A stretch of 64,000 bases of DNA from CATOSP01 sp965237775 (GCA_965237775.1 OZ250155.1:2418001-2482000); one strand, 5' to 3'. Shown: positions 1 through 9,550, counted from the first letter of the stretch. Numbers and translations: made by a program. Notes: generated by a model from the sequence alone, not told the origin.

Positions 1-3000
1 GAGTGGATATGGGAAGACCAAGCCCGCCAGGAACGGTTGGTCAGACTCTATAACGATACTCACAACGCCATGCGTCCCAGGGTGTTCGACGGGTCCCATT
101 TGAAGTTCCCCGGCATGGACCCCAGGTGGCAATCGCAACTGCGGCAACACCAGAGGGACGCCATTTACCGCGTCGTCCATGATGGGACCGCTCTGCTGGC
201 CCATGAAGTCGGGTTCGGCAAGACAGCCGTGATGGTCGCCTCGGCGATGGAACGGAAACGGCTCGGGCTGATCGACAAGCCCGTTTTCGTGGTGCCCAAG
301 ACGACCCATGAGCAGTTCGCCCGCGATTTCTGCTCGATGTATCCAGGGGCGGACCTTCTGTTTCCGGGCGATAATGATTTCGGCGTTGAGAACCGTGAAG
401 CCTTTCTCAACCGGATTGCCACCGGCGATTGGGACGGGGTGATCCTGACAAGCGAGCAGTACCAGAAGATTCCCGTCTCGCCCGCAACCGAAGCCAAGTG
501 GGTCCAGAAGCAGGTAAACGACCTGCGGGCCGCCCTACAGGATGTGGACACCGAAGAAGGTGGACACAGCGAGACCAGTTGGCAGGGCCGGACGCAGAAG
601 AAACTATCGACGAAACTTTTAGCCCTGGAAGCCAAGCTCAAGGACCTGCGGGCGGACATGAGTGCGGCTACCGATAAGGACGCGCTGTATTTCGAGGACC
701 TGGGGGTCGACCAGATCTACGTTGACGAAGCCGACCGTTACAAGAACCTGCCCTTCGCCACCCGGATGGGCCAGGTGAAGGGGCTCCCTCAGTCCGAGAC
801 CAAACGCGCCTGGGACATGTTTCTCAAGGCGCAATACATCCAGGGGCTTGGGCAGAGAGAGTCCGGCTCTTTCTCGCGGAACGGAGTGGTGTTCGCCACC
901 GGCACTCCCATCGCAAACACCATCGCCGAAGCCTGGACCATGATGCGCTACCTCCAGCTACCGGAAATGCGGAGGCGCGGACTGCACCATTTCGACGCCT
1001 GGGCGAAAACCTACGGTGAGATCACATCGGGCATGGAACAATCCCCGCAGGGCAAGTACAAGGTCACCCAGCGGTTTGCAAAGTTTGTCAATTTACCGGA
1101 GCTGTCCCAACTGTTCCAGAACGTCGCCGACGTGCGGGTTGCCGCCGAAGTCCCCGAAATGGTGGCGGTGCGCCCACGGCTCGTAGACGACAACGGCGAT
1201 CCCAAGCGGACGACGGTAAAGGCGGAGATATACCCGGCCCTCCAGGCATATATGTGCGACCTGCGGGACCGGGCTGAACGGTTGAGCCAAGTGGACCCCC
1301 AAGTTGACAACATGCTACTTATATCGTCAGACGCGCGTAAAGCCTCGCTGGACATGCGAATGGTGGACCCGGCGGCGGAACGCAACCCCAACGGCAAGGT
1401 CCAACTGGCGGCGGCGAAGGTCGCGGAGATTTACCGTGAGGAGGAGGAGAACAAGGGGACCCAGTTGGTGTTTCTCGATATTGGGACCCCCAAACGGAAT
1501 GCCAAGGTAAGTGAGGATACGGATTCCACCCCTGACGAGGCCACCGACGATTTGACGGGCGAGGAATCGGAGTACGTCCGCGACCTCTACGGAGTCTTGA
1601 AGCGTGACTTGATAGCCAAGGGAGTCCCCGCAAGTGACATCGCTTTCGTCCAAGACTATCCGTCCAAGGCGCGGGAGGACCTCTTTGAGCAAGTCAACTC
1701 CGGTGATGTTCGCGTCCTCGTGGGGTCTACCGAGACGGTCGGGGTGGGCGTCAACGTACAAGCTCGTGCGGCCGCATTGCATCATCTGGACGTGCCCTGG
1801 CGTCCCAGAGACATTGAGCACCGGGAAGGGCGCATCATCCGGCAGGGCAATAAGGTCTACGGTCCAGTCATGGACGACGAGACCGGGGAGTTAACTGGAC
1901 CCGGACGCGGGGTAAAGATATACCAATACGTCCAAGAGGGTTCTTTCGATGAGTTCATGTGGCAGGCGGTGGAGGTCAAGGGCCAAGCGGTCAAGGCGCT
2001 GATGAGGCGGCACCCTCCCAACCGCGAAATGGAAGACGCTGACGGTCTGGTATTGAGCGCGTCCGAGGCTAAAGCGTTGGCCAGCGGGAACCCGTTGGTC
2101 CTTCGAGCCGAGGAGCTGAAGAACGACATCAACACCCTGCGATTGGAACGGGCCTCCCATCGGAACCAGCGGGAGAATGCCAAGGGCCAGATCAAGCGGT
2201 TGGAAAGGGCGATAGAAGGGCACAGGGACAGAATCCCCAGGATGGAAGTTGACGCGCGGTTGGCCCAGGCCGACACCGGGGACGCCGGTTGGACTATCGC
2301 GGGGAAGGTGATCGAAAAGCGGGCCGACGCGGGCAAAACCGTTCAAGACCAGCTTGCGAGATTGCGGCTGGGCGAAACGACAGGCGTGATCGGCCAGTAC
2401 AAGGGCTTCGACCTAAGCGCGGCCTACACAGACCAGGGGCACCAACTGACTGTTGCCAACCCGGCCACCGGCGCTCCCTACAACTCCACCTATATCCAAG
2501 AAGTTACCCCCGCCGGGTTGATGAGCCGTCTCGATAACCTGGTGGGTGGAATCCCCAGGGCGCTCGAAGGCGCAAAGGAGAAATTGGAGGAGAGCGAATC
2601 ATCGCTGGCAATCTACGGGGAGCAAGCCAGGAGATCGTTTGAAAGAAACGGGGAGTTGGCATCTCTGGAGCGGGAGCTGGTCTCCGTACAAGCGCGCTTG
2701 AGCGAAGAACCCGACCTCGGCTGCGCACCCCTGATGGAGCCGTCCATTTCCTTACCCGACAGTGATTGGCAAGCGGCCAGTTCGCAGACGGAACAGCCGG
2801 AGCCTGCACCGGCCCCGGACTCATGGGGAAGTTACGTCCAGTCCGACACGTTATCCCGTAATTCGGCGGGACCGGAATATTGGGAGAATGAGTGGGGGAA
2901 AGCCCAGAGGGATCAAGAACCGGAGATTTCCCCGGCGAACACCGGTCCTCCCGGTGACGCTTCGCTTGGTGAACACCCTGGCCAGCCTGCGTCCCAGATG

Positions 3001-3501
3001 GACGTAGACCCGCCGGATGGCCCGCTGTTCGCCGCGCCAATGACCGGGGAACAGTCCCGCGATAACTCGCCGGACCTGACCGTATCCCCACTGACCAGGT
3101 GGGAGCGGGACCACACCGCCGCCCGAGGCGAAGAGCCCGCGCCCATCAATGACCTGGACCTAGCTCCATTGGAGCGGTGGGAGCGGGACTGGGAGGGGTG
3201 GGGGCGGGATGACGCCGCCAACCCCTTGATTGCAGACTTCATCGAGGAGGATGAAGAGCAGGCACGGCATGACTTGGAGGAGCGGACCGAGCGTGACATG
3301 GACGACCTCGGAGAGTGGTTTACCCGGAGCCGGGAGCGGGACCAGTCTCCGGCAACCTTTACCGCCGCCTCTGGGGATGCCACCGGCCCTCCTGGGCCGG
3401 ACTGGGCCGGACTTGACCGAATCCCATGCCGAGAGCGAACGGCAGCCCCCAGCCGACCTAGCTCTCGAACAGGTAGCCGCCGAGTTGGACGCCAGGGATA
3501 G
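1..3501 (+). CDS. SNF2/DEAD-type helicase of a conjugative element (5' end outside window)
   Basis: The frame is open from base 1, so the gene begins left of the window; the TTG at 37 is only an internal codon. At least 1,166 residues are visible. Superfamily 2 motifs appear in order: Walker A HEVGFGKT (about nt 200-225), DEAD box VDEAD (721-735), ATGTPIAN (about 895-918), and a motif V/VI block ending REGRIIRQGN (about 1821-1851). This set is typical of the very large helicase or helicase-methylase proteins of conjugative elements and plasmids; a methylase domain, if present, would lie off the left edge. Coiled-coil sequence follows (about 2100-2700), then an acidic Pro/Glu-rich tail in which PL-x-RWERD occurs twice. 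The last 30 or so codons look like out-of-frame sequence and overlap the next gene by 125 nt, so a frameshift near 3400 is possible. Likely role: DNA processing or protection during transfer (inferred). Confidence 0.8.
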   Translation, partial: EWIWEDQARQERLVRLYNDTHNAMRPRVFDGSHLKFPGMDPRWQSQLRQHQRDAIYRVVHDGTALLAHEVGFGKTAVMVASAMERKRLGLIDKPVFVVPKTTHEQFARDFCSMYPGADLLFPGDNDFGVENREAFLNRIATGDWDGVILTSEQYQKIPVSPATEAKWVQKQVNDLRAALQDVDTEEGGHSETSWQGRTQKKLSTKLLALEAKLKDLRADMSAATDKDALYFEDLGVDQIYVDEADRYKNLPFATRMGQVKGLPQSETKRAWDMFLKAQYIQGLGQRESGSFSRNGVVFATGTPIANTIAEAWTMMRYLQLPEMRRRGLHHFDAWAKTYGEITSGMEQSPQGKYKVTQRFAKFVNLPELSQLFQNVADVRVAAEVPEMVAVRPRLVDDNGDPKRTTVKAEIYPALQAYMCDLRDRAERLSQVDPQVDNMLLISSDARKASLDMRMVDPAAERNPNGKVQLAAAKVAEIYREEEENKGTQLVFLDIGTPKRNAKVSEDTDSTPDEATDDLTGEESEYVRDLYGVLKRDLIAKGVPASDIAFVQDYPSKAREDLFEQVNSGDVRVLVGSTETVGVGVNVQARAAALHHLDVPWRPRDIEHREGRIIRQGNKVYGPVMDDETGELTGPGRGVKIYQYVQEGSFDEFMWQAVEVKGQAVKALMRRHPPNREMEDADGLVLSASEAKALASGNPLVLRAEELKNDINTLRLERASHRNQRENAKGQIKRLERAIEGHRDRIPRMEVDARLAQADTGDAGWTIAGKVIEKRADAGKTVQDQLARLRLGETTGVIGQYKGFDLSAAYTDQGHQLTVANPATGAPYNSTYIQEVTPAGLMSRLDNLVGGIPRALEGAKEKLEESESSLAIYGEQARRSFERNGELASLERELVSVQARLSEEPDLGCAPLMEPSISLPDSDWQAASSQTEQPEPAPAPDSWGSYVQSDTLSRNSAGPEYWENEWGKAQRDQEPEISPANTGPPGDASLGEHPGQPASQMDVDPPDGPLFAAPMTGEQSRDNSPDLTVSPLTRWERDHTAARGEEPAPINDLDLAPLERWERDWEGWGRDDAANPLIADFIEEDEEQARHDLEERTERDMDDLGEWFTRSRERDQSPATFTAASGDATGPPGPDWAGLDRIPCRERTAAPSRPSSRTGSRRVGRQG

Positions 3502-4543
3502 ACAACGGCTGGCCGACCTCGGCATTGAAAGCGACCAGGAGAAGGTCAAGCGATTGGAAGAACTCGAAGACCGCGCCAGCGCGGTGGGAGCCTCCGACCT
3601 GGCGGAGGCCATCCAGGAGACGCGGCGGCAGGACCCGGAGATCATCATCGCAAGCGAGATCAGCGACCTCCAGGAAGCGGTGGCGGTGGCCGAAGGGGTA
3701 GTCCCGGAGTCCGAAACCCAAGGTCAGTGGCAGAAGGGAGAGGCGGAGGAGCCACCGCCGGAGGCCAGTGAACACCTGGCTGACACGACCGGCCTTACTC
3801 CCGCCCAGCGCGTCCGTGAGCGCATCGGCGGCGAACCCAAGCCGGAGGTCCTGATCTCCGCCTACGTGAACGCCGACGCCGAGGAACGGGCGTATCTGGA
3901 CTCCCTGGGGGTAGGGGAGTTGGCCGAGCGCCAGGGGCACCGGGTCACCACGCCGGACGCGGCCCTGGTGGAAAACGCCCTGGACGACGGCTGGGTCACC
4001 GACGAGGAGGCCAGCGCCGCCGGAAGGGTCGCTAACCTGGCGGAGCAGGAGACACCGGACCCGGAGATGGTGTCCTACTCCATGACCCAGGCCGAGTTCG
4101 AGGAGCGCGTCCGGGAGCTGTGCGACGACCCTGACGCCCTAGCCGCTTTCGAGGAGCAGGTCGAAGCCCAGGCGGTTGACGCGAAAGCGGAACGCAGGTA
4201 CAGGGCCAGGCAGCGGACCGAAGACCCCGCCGCCGCCGCCGCCCAGGACGTTTCCGCCGCGCTTCGCTCGGACGCCGGTGAAGCTCTGAAACAGCGGTCA
4301 GACCAGGTGCGAGAACAACGGGAGGAGGACGGAGGAGAAAGGGCGCCACGGAAACGCCAATGGACAGCCAAGGAGCTGCGGGCGAAGGCCAGGGAGCTGT
4401 GCCCTCCGGCCAGCGCCATCCGTCTGACCCGCAGGGCCAGGAATTCCACCTTGCCCAAGGCCCCCAGGCCCCCCAGCACGTCGGCTCCCAAGAGCGGGCG
4501 AACATCCCGGAAGTCAGCATTTACGGCAGGTATGAGGCGATGA
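3377..4543 (+). CDS. Acidic, helical protein of unknown function
   Basis: About 388 residues if started at the ATG at 3377, which has no convincing Shine-Dalgarno. The frame is open further upstream, but coding-like sequence (Glu/Ala-rich) only begins near 3400. It is rich in Glu, Ala, Arg and Asp, predicted helical, without membrane segments, and I recognise no family. It lies +1 relative to the helicase frame and could be the true C-terminal part of that protein reached by a frameshift. Its stop overlaps the next ATG (ATGA at 4540-4543), so the two are probably translationally coupled. Its last 40 or so residues are unusually Arg/Ser/Pro-rich. Confidence 0.6.
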   Translation: MPPALLGRTGPDLTESHAESERQPPADLALEQVAAELDARDRQRLADLGIESDQEKVKRLEELEDRASAVGASDLAEAIQETRRQDPEIIIASEISDLQEAVAVAEGVVPESETQGQWQKGEAEEPPPEASEHLADTTGLTPAQRVRERIGGEPKPEVLISAYVNADAEERAYLDSLGVGELAERQGHRVTTPDAALVENALDDGWVTDEEASAAGRVANLAEQETPDPEMVSYSMTQAEFEERVRELCDDPDALAAFEEQVEAQAVDAKAERRYRARQRTEDPAAAAAQDVSAALRSDAGEALKQRSDQVREQREEDGGERAPRKRQWTAKELRAKARELCPPASAIRLTRRARNSTLPKAPRPPSTSAPKSGRTSRKSAFTAGMRR

Positions 4544-4812
4544 GAGAACGGGACATCCTACGCCGGGTCCAGGCAGACCCGGACACAAATAGCGGGGACA
4601 TTCTCGTGGCTCTGATCGTCGCGGAAAGGGGCAAGGTCACCAAGCATGATGTGGCCCAGCTAGGCAAGATGACCCCCAAGTGCGCCCACTGTCACCTGTC
4701 CAACATGGCGGACCGCGGGTACTTCGACCGGGTCCCGCGCACGGCGGCCAACGGCGGGCACATGCCCACCATCTACCGGCTGACGCCGGACGTGGGGCCA
4801 GACGCGCCGTGA
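4540..4812 (+). CDS. Small winged-helix-like DNA-binding protein
   Basis: A 90-residue protein starting at the ATG of the ATGA overlap with the previous gene. The frame is open upstream to an ATG at 4360, and a short stretch before 4540 also looks coding, so a longer form is possible. The layout fits a winged helix: a helix (GDILVALIVAERG), a helix-turn-helix (VTKHDVAQLGKMTPKCAHCH) and a wing (MADRGYFDRVPRT...TIYRLTP). It could regulate the operon or act in transfer initiation; the sequence does not say which. It ends in a GTGA overlap with the next gene. Confidence 0.6.
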   Translation: MRERDILRRVQADPDTNSGDILVALIVAERGKVTKHDVAQLGKMTPKCAHCHLSNMADRGYFDRVPRTAANGGHMPTIYRLTPDVGPDAP

Positions 4813-6752
4813 AAAGGTGGGTGACCGGACTTCTCGGCCATGCCGGGAACGCCAAACAAGGGTTGATGAGGCTTTCCCTGCTGGCATTGACGGTTGCCAT
4901 GGGCGTGGGAAGCGCCGGGTCTTACGTCCAGTCTCCGGAGCCGGGAGGCGTCAACCGTTACGGGTTGGTGGTAGCGGGAGAGGGGGATGGGTCGGGAGAG
5001 GAAACGAGTGGGCCTTCAGCAACCGTGTCCGCCGCGCCCGTGACCAAGTCTTTCACGGTTACGTCCGGGTACCACAACGACCCTCCCAGTAGCGGTAGCT
5101 ATTATACCTACCGTGGCTTTTCGGATGGTCATTCTATCGGGTCCATCAACCCGGCGACCTTCACGTATGAGGGAGCTACATACACTGTCACCAGCGCGTA
5201 TGAAAAGGTTTGGTATCAATATGACTACACCACAAGGAGGCACACTCGCTCCGACCTTTTCCTAAGCCGCCAGATCACCGTGTCGCCAGGTATGCCAGGC
5301 AGGTGGATTGGCGGTTCATTGGGCGACGCTTCCGACAGCACCAGTTGGACTTGCAATTGGGGCGCAACCCAATGCCGGGGTGGTGGGGGGTCATACCGAG
5401 GAACGGACTCCACAACTGCCGGTATCCAGCTGCACCCCCCCTGGAGCCTCACCGGATCAGCGACCGGGGCGTTCGTCACCACAGACCCGTCGAATATTAC
5501 CTTGAGGGCGTCCGTTCCCCTTACGAACGCCAGCTACGCGCTGCCGGCCGCGACGACCTGGACTATTTCGCCCACACCGGAGGGTATCACCTCGCCGGAA
5601 CACGTGACGGTGATCGGGAGCTCATCACGGAGTATATCCAAAGACTTTGCCGGGCTGTCGCCCAACACCGCATACACGGTGACGGTCAGGAAGCAGGGAA
5701 CCGCCGCCAGCACCGCCAAGTCGGTCGATGCCATCTTTGCGCCGCCGGAGTCCATCACCCTGGGCACGCCGACTGGTGAATTCAGCGGCGGGGGGCTCTC
5801 TAGCCACATCTTGACCGTGACCATCCCGGCCAGCGTCCCGGACGACGACACCGCGACCCAGGTCCCCTTGACCTGGACGATCAGCCCCACGCCGACCGGC
5901 GCGTCCTCACCCGAGCACGTGATTGAGACAATCGACGAGTCCGGCAATGTGGTCAAGGTTTGGTCTGATCTGCCGCCGTTCACCCAGTACATGATTACCG
6001 CCAAGCAATACGGCGCGCCGGACTCCGAAGCGAAGTCGCTGTCGGCCATTAAGATACCCGGCCATGTCCCGTTCCACGCGCCGAGCATCCTGAAGGTGAC
6101 GGACCAGACGCCGGACAACAACGACACCGCGTCCCTTCAGGTTACGTGGTCAGGAGCCCCCGCGATTCCGGTCACGGGGTACTGGCTAAGGTATAACCTG
6201 GGCGGCCCGCTGACGCCGGACGCCGGACAGGAAACAAACATAGTGCGGGTCCTGCCGCCGATTGCCCGGAGCGTAGGGACGGTCGACATCGAGGCGCTGG
6301 CGTACTACGCGGAGGATACGGAAGTAACCTACCGGGGGCGGGACCAAACGGTGCCCACGGGCGAGACCTGGTTTTCGACCTGGTCGGAGACCTACTCGAC
6401 CAACATCTCACGGCCATCTGGGCCAGGTTCCTATGTTCCGGCCAAAGAGGCGACCCCCCTGGTGGTGGAAACCTTTGAGGGGGTCCTGCCGGTGATGGGC
6501 ATCCCAGCCGAACACGCGCCAAGCTACGCGCTGCTATTCCTCTTCTTCCTGACGGTGGGCGCAGGGGGATTCCTGTACGTGGGCACCGGGGGCGGGGCCA
6601 TGTCCGCCACGCTGGGCGGCATGGTTGCGGTGATCGTATGGTCCGGCCTGGGATGGTGGTGGTTCGGGCTGCCGGTGCCGATGGCGCTTGTGCCGGTGGC
6701 CATCATCATCCTGGTTGGTGGAACCATCGTGACCACGAGGGTTTTGGCATGA
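4809..6752 (+). CDS. Secreted fibronectin-III-like protein with C-terminal membrane helices
   Basis: 647 residues from the GTG that overlaps the previous stop (GTGA, 4809-4812). A signal peptide covers about residues 1-42 (basic start, then LMRLSLLALTVAMGVGSAG). The middle is Ser/Thr/Pro-rich and beta-stranded, with repeated fibronectin-III-like units of the type TWTISPTP..ITSPEHVT....LSPNTAYTVTV, seen at least twice, and a third more divergent Ig-like unit. The C-terminus (about residues 570-647) has three hydrophobic helices, so the protein is probably anchored outside the cell. In a conjugative element this suggests a surface adhesin or mating-contact protein (inferred). No sortase motif is seen. 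Confidence 0.75.
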   Translation: MKRWVTGLLGHAGNAKQGLMRLSLLALTVAMGVGSAGSYVQSPEPGGVNRYGLVVAGEGDGSGEETSGPSATVSAAPVTKSFTVTSGYHNDPPSSGSYYTYRGFSDGHSIGSINPATFTYEGATYTVTSAYEKVWYQYDYTTRRHTRSDLFLSRQITVSPGMPGRWIGGSLGDASDSTSWTCNWGATQCRGGGGSYRGTDSTTAGIQLHPPWSLTGSATGAFVTTDPSNITLRASVPLTNASYALPAATTWTISPTPEGITSPEHVTVIGSSSRSISKDFAGLSPNTAYTVTVRKQGTAASTAKSVDAIFAPPESITLGTPTGEFSGGGLSSHILTVTIPASVPDDDTATQVPLTWTISPTPTGASSPEHVIETIDESGNVVKVWSDLPPFTQYMITAKQYGAPDSEAKSLSAIKIPGHVPFHAPSILKVTDQTPDNNDTASLQVTWSGAPAIPVTGYWLRYNLGGPLTPDAGQETNIVRVLPPIARSVGTVDIEALAYYAEDTEVTYRGRDQTVPTGETWFSTWSETYSTNISRPSGPGSYVPAKEATPLVVETFEGVLPVMGIPAEHAPSYALLFLFFLTVGAGGFLYVGTGGGAMSATLGGMVAVIVWSGLGWWWFGLPVPMALVPVAIIILVGGTIVTTRVLA

Positions 6753-7189
6753 ACCGGCGGACTGGACCGGGCATCATCGTCCTGGGGCTGGGGCTGGCGC
6801 TTCTCATCCTGACGGCGGGAGAGGCCCAGGCAAGCAGCTTCGCCCTCCCAGGCGCGCCGGGGTCCAGCGTGGCGTTTCAAGATGCCCCAAAGGACTACGT
6901 GCCGGAAGGCTTGGTTGATCTCCGGGAACATCTCTGCTTTGTCTCCGGCCTCTCCAAGGGGTCGGTGGGCATCCCCGGCTGCCCCGGCTCGTTGATCTTC
7001 ATCACTCCCCTGGTAGCGTTGGGGTTCGCCTGGGTACTGGGGATTCGTCACCCGGCGGGACTGGCGGGGCTGGGCGCGGCGGTGATGAGCGGGACCAGTG
7101 TGGTCGCATTCTCCAACCCCGTGGCGGTCCTGGTCGTGTTCTTGGCCAGCCTGAGTATCGGAGCGGTGGCCTGGGCGGTGGCCCGGTGA
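6749..7189 (+). CDS. Exported/membrane protein of conjugative operon, unknown
   Basis: 146 residues; the ATG overlaps the preceding stop (ATGA, 6749-6752). An N-terminal hydrophobic segment (IIVLGLGLALLILTAGEAQA) reads as a signal peptide with an AQA-S cleavage site. A short exported stretch with two Cys residues follows, then two or three hydrophobic helices at the C-terminus. The topology resembles small membrane subunits of type IV secretion systems, but I see no family signature. Coupling to both neighbours by 4-nt overlaps argues that it is a real and stoichiometric part of the operon product. Confidence 0.65.
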   Translation: MNRRTGPGIIVLGLGLALLILTAGEAQASSFALPGAPGSSVAFQDAPKDYVPEGLVDLREHLCFVSGLSKGSVGIPGCPGSLIFITPLVALGFAWVLGIRHPAGLAGLGAAVMSGTSVVAFSNPVAVLVVFLASLSIGAVAWAVAR

Positions 7190-7707
7190 TCCGCGCCGAG
7201 AGGTGGGCCTTCGCGGTCGTGGCGGCGGCGGCGTTGACCGCCGTGTTGGTGCTCTCCTTGGACCTGGCCCGGCCGGTGGTCACGGTCGAGATGTCGGGGT
7301 GGCCGACTCCGGTCCCCACCCAGCCACCGGCCCCCATCTTCAATCTGCCGGTATACCTGCTCGGCCAGCACATCGACACCCAGAAGTCCATCGGCGCGGA
7401 CTACCAGGACGGGGGCGACGCTTTCACGGATACCGAAATGATTGTCCAGACAAACGAATCTGGAGAGGTCCACATCCCCCGGTGCATCCAACTCCCGGGA
7501 ACGCCCGATACCCGGTATGCGGTGGGAGTTCCCGCCACCCACTCCGTAACCGAGCTGGTGATGGATGGGACCAACCAGGTGTCCGAGTGGACGGAGCAGA
7601 CCACGCAGCTCAGCGTGGACGGGACCGATTACAAGCTATGGGTCACCACTACGTCCATTGACTGCACCGGGGCGGAGGGCGCGCCGTGGCGCATAAGGGC
7701 AAGGTGA
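7186..7707 (+). CDS. Membrane-anchored exported protein, unknown
   Basis: 173 residues; GTG start in a GTGA overlap (7186-7189). One N-terminal transmembrane helix (FAVVAAAALTAVLVLSLDL) anchors a Thr/Asp-rich extracytoplasmic domain of about 140 residues with two Cys that could form a disulfide (CIQLPG and SIDCTG). No known family is recognised. The single-anchor layout is shared by several bitopic secretion-channel proteins, but that is only a topological comparison. Confidence 0.65.
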   Translation: MIRAERWAFAVVAAAALTAVLVLSLDLARPVVTVEMSGWPTPVPTQPPAPIFNLPVYLLGQHIDTQKSIGADYQDGGDAFTDTEMIVQTNESGEVHIPRCIQLPGTPDTRYAVGVPATHSVTELVMDGTNQVSEWTEQTTQLSVDGTDYKLWVTTTSIDCTGAEGAPWRIRAR

Positions 7708-7711
7708 GGAT

Positions 7712-7945
7712 ATGAGGGCCGCCAGCGCAATGGGTATCTTCGCGGTGGGCCTGATGGGGGTCCTGACGGTGGTCTGGCCCGCAATGGACACCCTGGCGGC
7801 GGGGATCGCCGCCGCCGATGGTACCGGCGGGCTGCTCGACCCCGCCCATTGGTGGGTCCAGATGCTCCGGCCAATGATGGGGTTCTACGCGCTCCTGGCC
7901 CTTCTCAGCGTGATCTTCATCGGGGCCGGACGGCTGAGGCGGTAA
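7712..7945 (+). CDS. Two-helix small membrane protein (pilin-like topology)
   Basis: 77 residues, two hydrophobic segments (about 5-33 and 52-72) separated by a short polar loop. The weak ribosome site GTGAGG lies just upstream, spanning the previous stop. The size and hairpin topology recall VirB2/TrbC-type pilins or phage-holin-like proteins, but no sequence signature supports either. The stop shares one base with the next start (TAATG). Confidence 0.6.
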   Translation: MRAASAMGIFAVGLMGVLTVVWPAMDTLAAGIAAADGTGGLLDPAHWWVQMLRPMMGFYALLALLSVIFIGAGRLRR

Positions 7946-8289
7946 TGGGGACTCTGTTCTGTGTGCTGTGCCTTGCGGGCGTGGCGTCGCTGGTGGACCG
8001 GAGCCCGGCCCACAACCTGCTTCCAGTCCTCTTCTGCGGGACGGCGGCCGCCGTCCCGGTCATGGCCATGTCGGACATGATACGGCCCGACCGGTCCCCG
8101 GCCACTCTGATGGCGTACACCCTCGCCCTGGTCCTCTACCTGGGGCTGTTGCCCTGGTTCCTGACCCAGGCCGACGCGTTGTTGCCCGCCAGCCCAGCGT
8201 TCGAGTACATCGCGGGAACCGTGCTGGCGTTGGCCTCTCCCATGACGCTCTTCGCGCTCCCGATGCTCAGGGAGGCGCACCGGCGATGA
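7945..8289 (+). CDS. Polytopic small membrane protein, unknown
   Basis: 114 residues. The ATG at 7945 overlaps the previous stop by one base. Four hydrophobic segments are visible (near residues 2-15, 21-38, 50-70 and 83-103). No conserved motif is recognised. It ends in an ATGA overlap with the following gene, so it belongs to the same coupled set of membrane proteins. Confidence 0.6.
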   Translation: MGTLFCVLCLAGVASLVDRSPAHNLLPVLFCGTAAAVPVMAMSDMIRPDRSPATLMAYTLALVLYLGLLPWFLTQADALLPASPAFEYIAGTVLALASPMTLFALPMLREAHRR

Positions 8290-8681
8290 CCGCAAAGATG
8301 GGGATGTCACTCTTCCTGGTCCACCTGATCTTCTACCTCGTGCAGTTGGGGTGGAACAGCTGGGACGCCACCACCTGCCAGGGCCTGGACGTAACCCTGT
8401 GCGGGTCTCCGGCGCTTACCGCCGTGGACGCATTCTCCCTGGACTTCAGTGGCAATTTTATTCACGACCTCAGTGAGGCGCGGAACGCGGTGGTGGGAGG
8501 TTTCCAGGCGATCCTAAACCTGGTGAGCCTCAACTACGACATTCTCGACATCACACCCGGCGACTGGGGCTTTCAGGTCCTCTACCCCGTGGTCCTGCTC
8601 CTGCGGGCGTCAATGGTGTTGTGGATGCTGGGGTTTCTGCTAAATCTGGCCCTGAGCCTGCTGGGAAGGGGGTTTTTCTGA
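8286..8681 (+). CDS. Membrane protein, unknown
   Basis: 131 residues from the ATG in the ATGA overlap (8286-8289). One N-terminal hydrophobic helix (about 7-23) is followed by an extracytoplasmic segment with two Cys (TTCQGLDVTLCG). A C-terminal hydrophobic region (about 100-128) could span once or twice. No family recognised. The stop TGA shares a base with the next ATG (TGATG at 8679-8683). Confidence 0.6.
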   Translation: MTAKMGMSLFLVHLIFYLVQLGWNSWDATTCQGLDVTLCGSPALTAVDAFSLDFSGNFIHDLSEARNAVVGGFQAILNLVSLNYDILDITPGDWGFQVLYPVVLLLRASMVLWMLGFLLNLALSLLGRGFF

Positions 8682-9550
8682 TGCAAGAGACCGTGACTGA
8701 CAACGGCAACGGCCACGAACCACCGCAGGGACCGGACCAGGACCAGGACCAGGACCTGCTGGAACGGCTGGGAACCCAGACGGAGGACCTGGCGAAGCTG
8801 ATCGCCGAGGACTATCAGCGGGGGCTCCGGCGCGACGACGATTGGAGCCGGACCCCGGACACCAAGACGGTCCGGGGCGACTTCACCGACTGGATGAACC
8901 TGATCTCCAGCGGGATTAGGCCCGTGATCTACGCCCTGGATGAATTCCTTGACTACGCGGACCTCGCCGACCCGAACAAGGAAACCCTGATCCTCTCCCT
9001 CCTGGAGCTGGCCCGGAAACAGCTGCGGGCGCGGGGCTCCAACTCGACGCTGGTCCTACGCGGGATGGCCGTGGAGGTCAAGATGCTCACCGAGATGCAC
9101 GCCATCGCTTCAGCGGGCGGGGCGGTGGACGTGTTGGAGTTCGTCCAGGACGGCCAATACGGGGAGCTGGCGTTCATGGCTCCCTGGTTCGAGCCCCCGG
9201 AGTCGTTGGCGAAGCGCATCTTGGTCGTTAAGGGCGAGATGCGCCGGATCATTACCCGGGTGGACAACGCCAAACGGCGGGGGGCGTTCTGGGACTCCGC
9301 ACCGTTATTGAAGGTGCTGAACGAGCCGGACGCCGACCGCAGCCTGGGTGGGATCACCCACCTTCTGCCCTATTTCGCCGTGGCGTATATCGACCGGGTG
9401 AAGGCCAGCGCGCCGGGCCGGGCCTTGGGACACATCCAGGCCGTGTTGGCCCACCAACTCGAAGTACAAACCCAGCAGACGATGGCCCAGGTCGGCGCAA
9501 AAGCCGCCGGACTGGAAGGCCAGCAAGCGTTCCTGGAGGCGCTGGCATGA
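8681..9550 (+). CDS. Cytoplasmic helical protein of the conjugative operon
   Basis: 289 residues, soluble and largely alpha-helical. It opens with a low-complexity acidic stretch with repeated DQ pairs (about residues 18-25), then a helical core. No TM segment, nucleotide-binding motif or catalytic motif is seen. The last 60 residues (PYFAVAYIDRVKA... to the end) include a segment that reappears, degraded, at about 12882-12935. It is the only clearly cytosolic protein in the middle of a run of membrane proteins, so it may be a cytoplasmic partner of that complex (inferred). Confidence 0.65.
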   Translation: MQETVTDNGNGHEPPQGPDQDQDQDLLERLGTQTEDLAKLIAEDYQRGLRRDDDWSRTPDTKTVRGDFTDWMNLISSGIRPVIYALDEFLDYADLADPNKETLILSLLELARKQLRARGSNSTLVLRGMAVEVKMLTEMHAIASAGGAVDVLEFVQDGQYGELAFMAPWFEPPESLAKRILVVKGEMRRIITRVDNAKRRGAFWDSAPLLKVLNEPDADRSLGGITHLLPYFAVAYIDRVKASAPGRALGHIQAVLAHQLEVQTQQTMAQVGAKAAGLEGQQAFLEALA

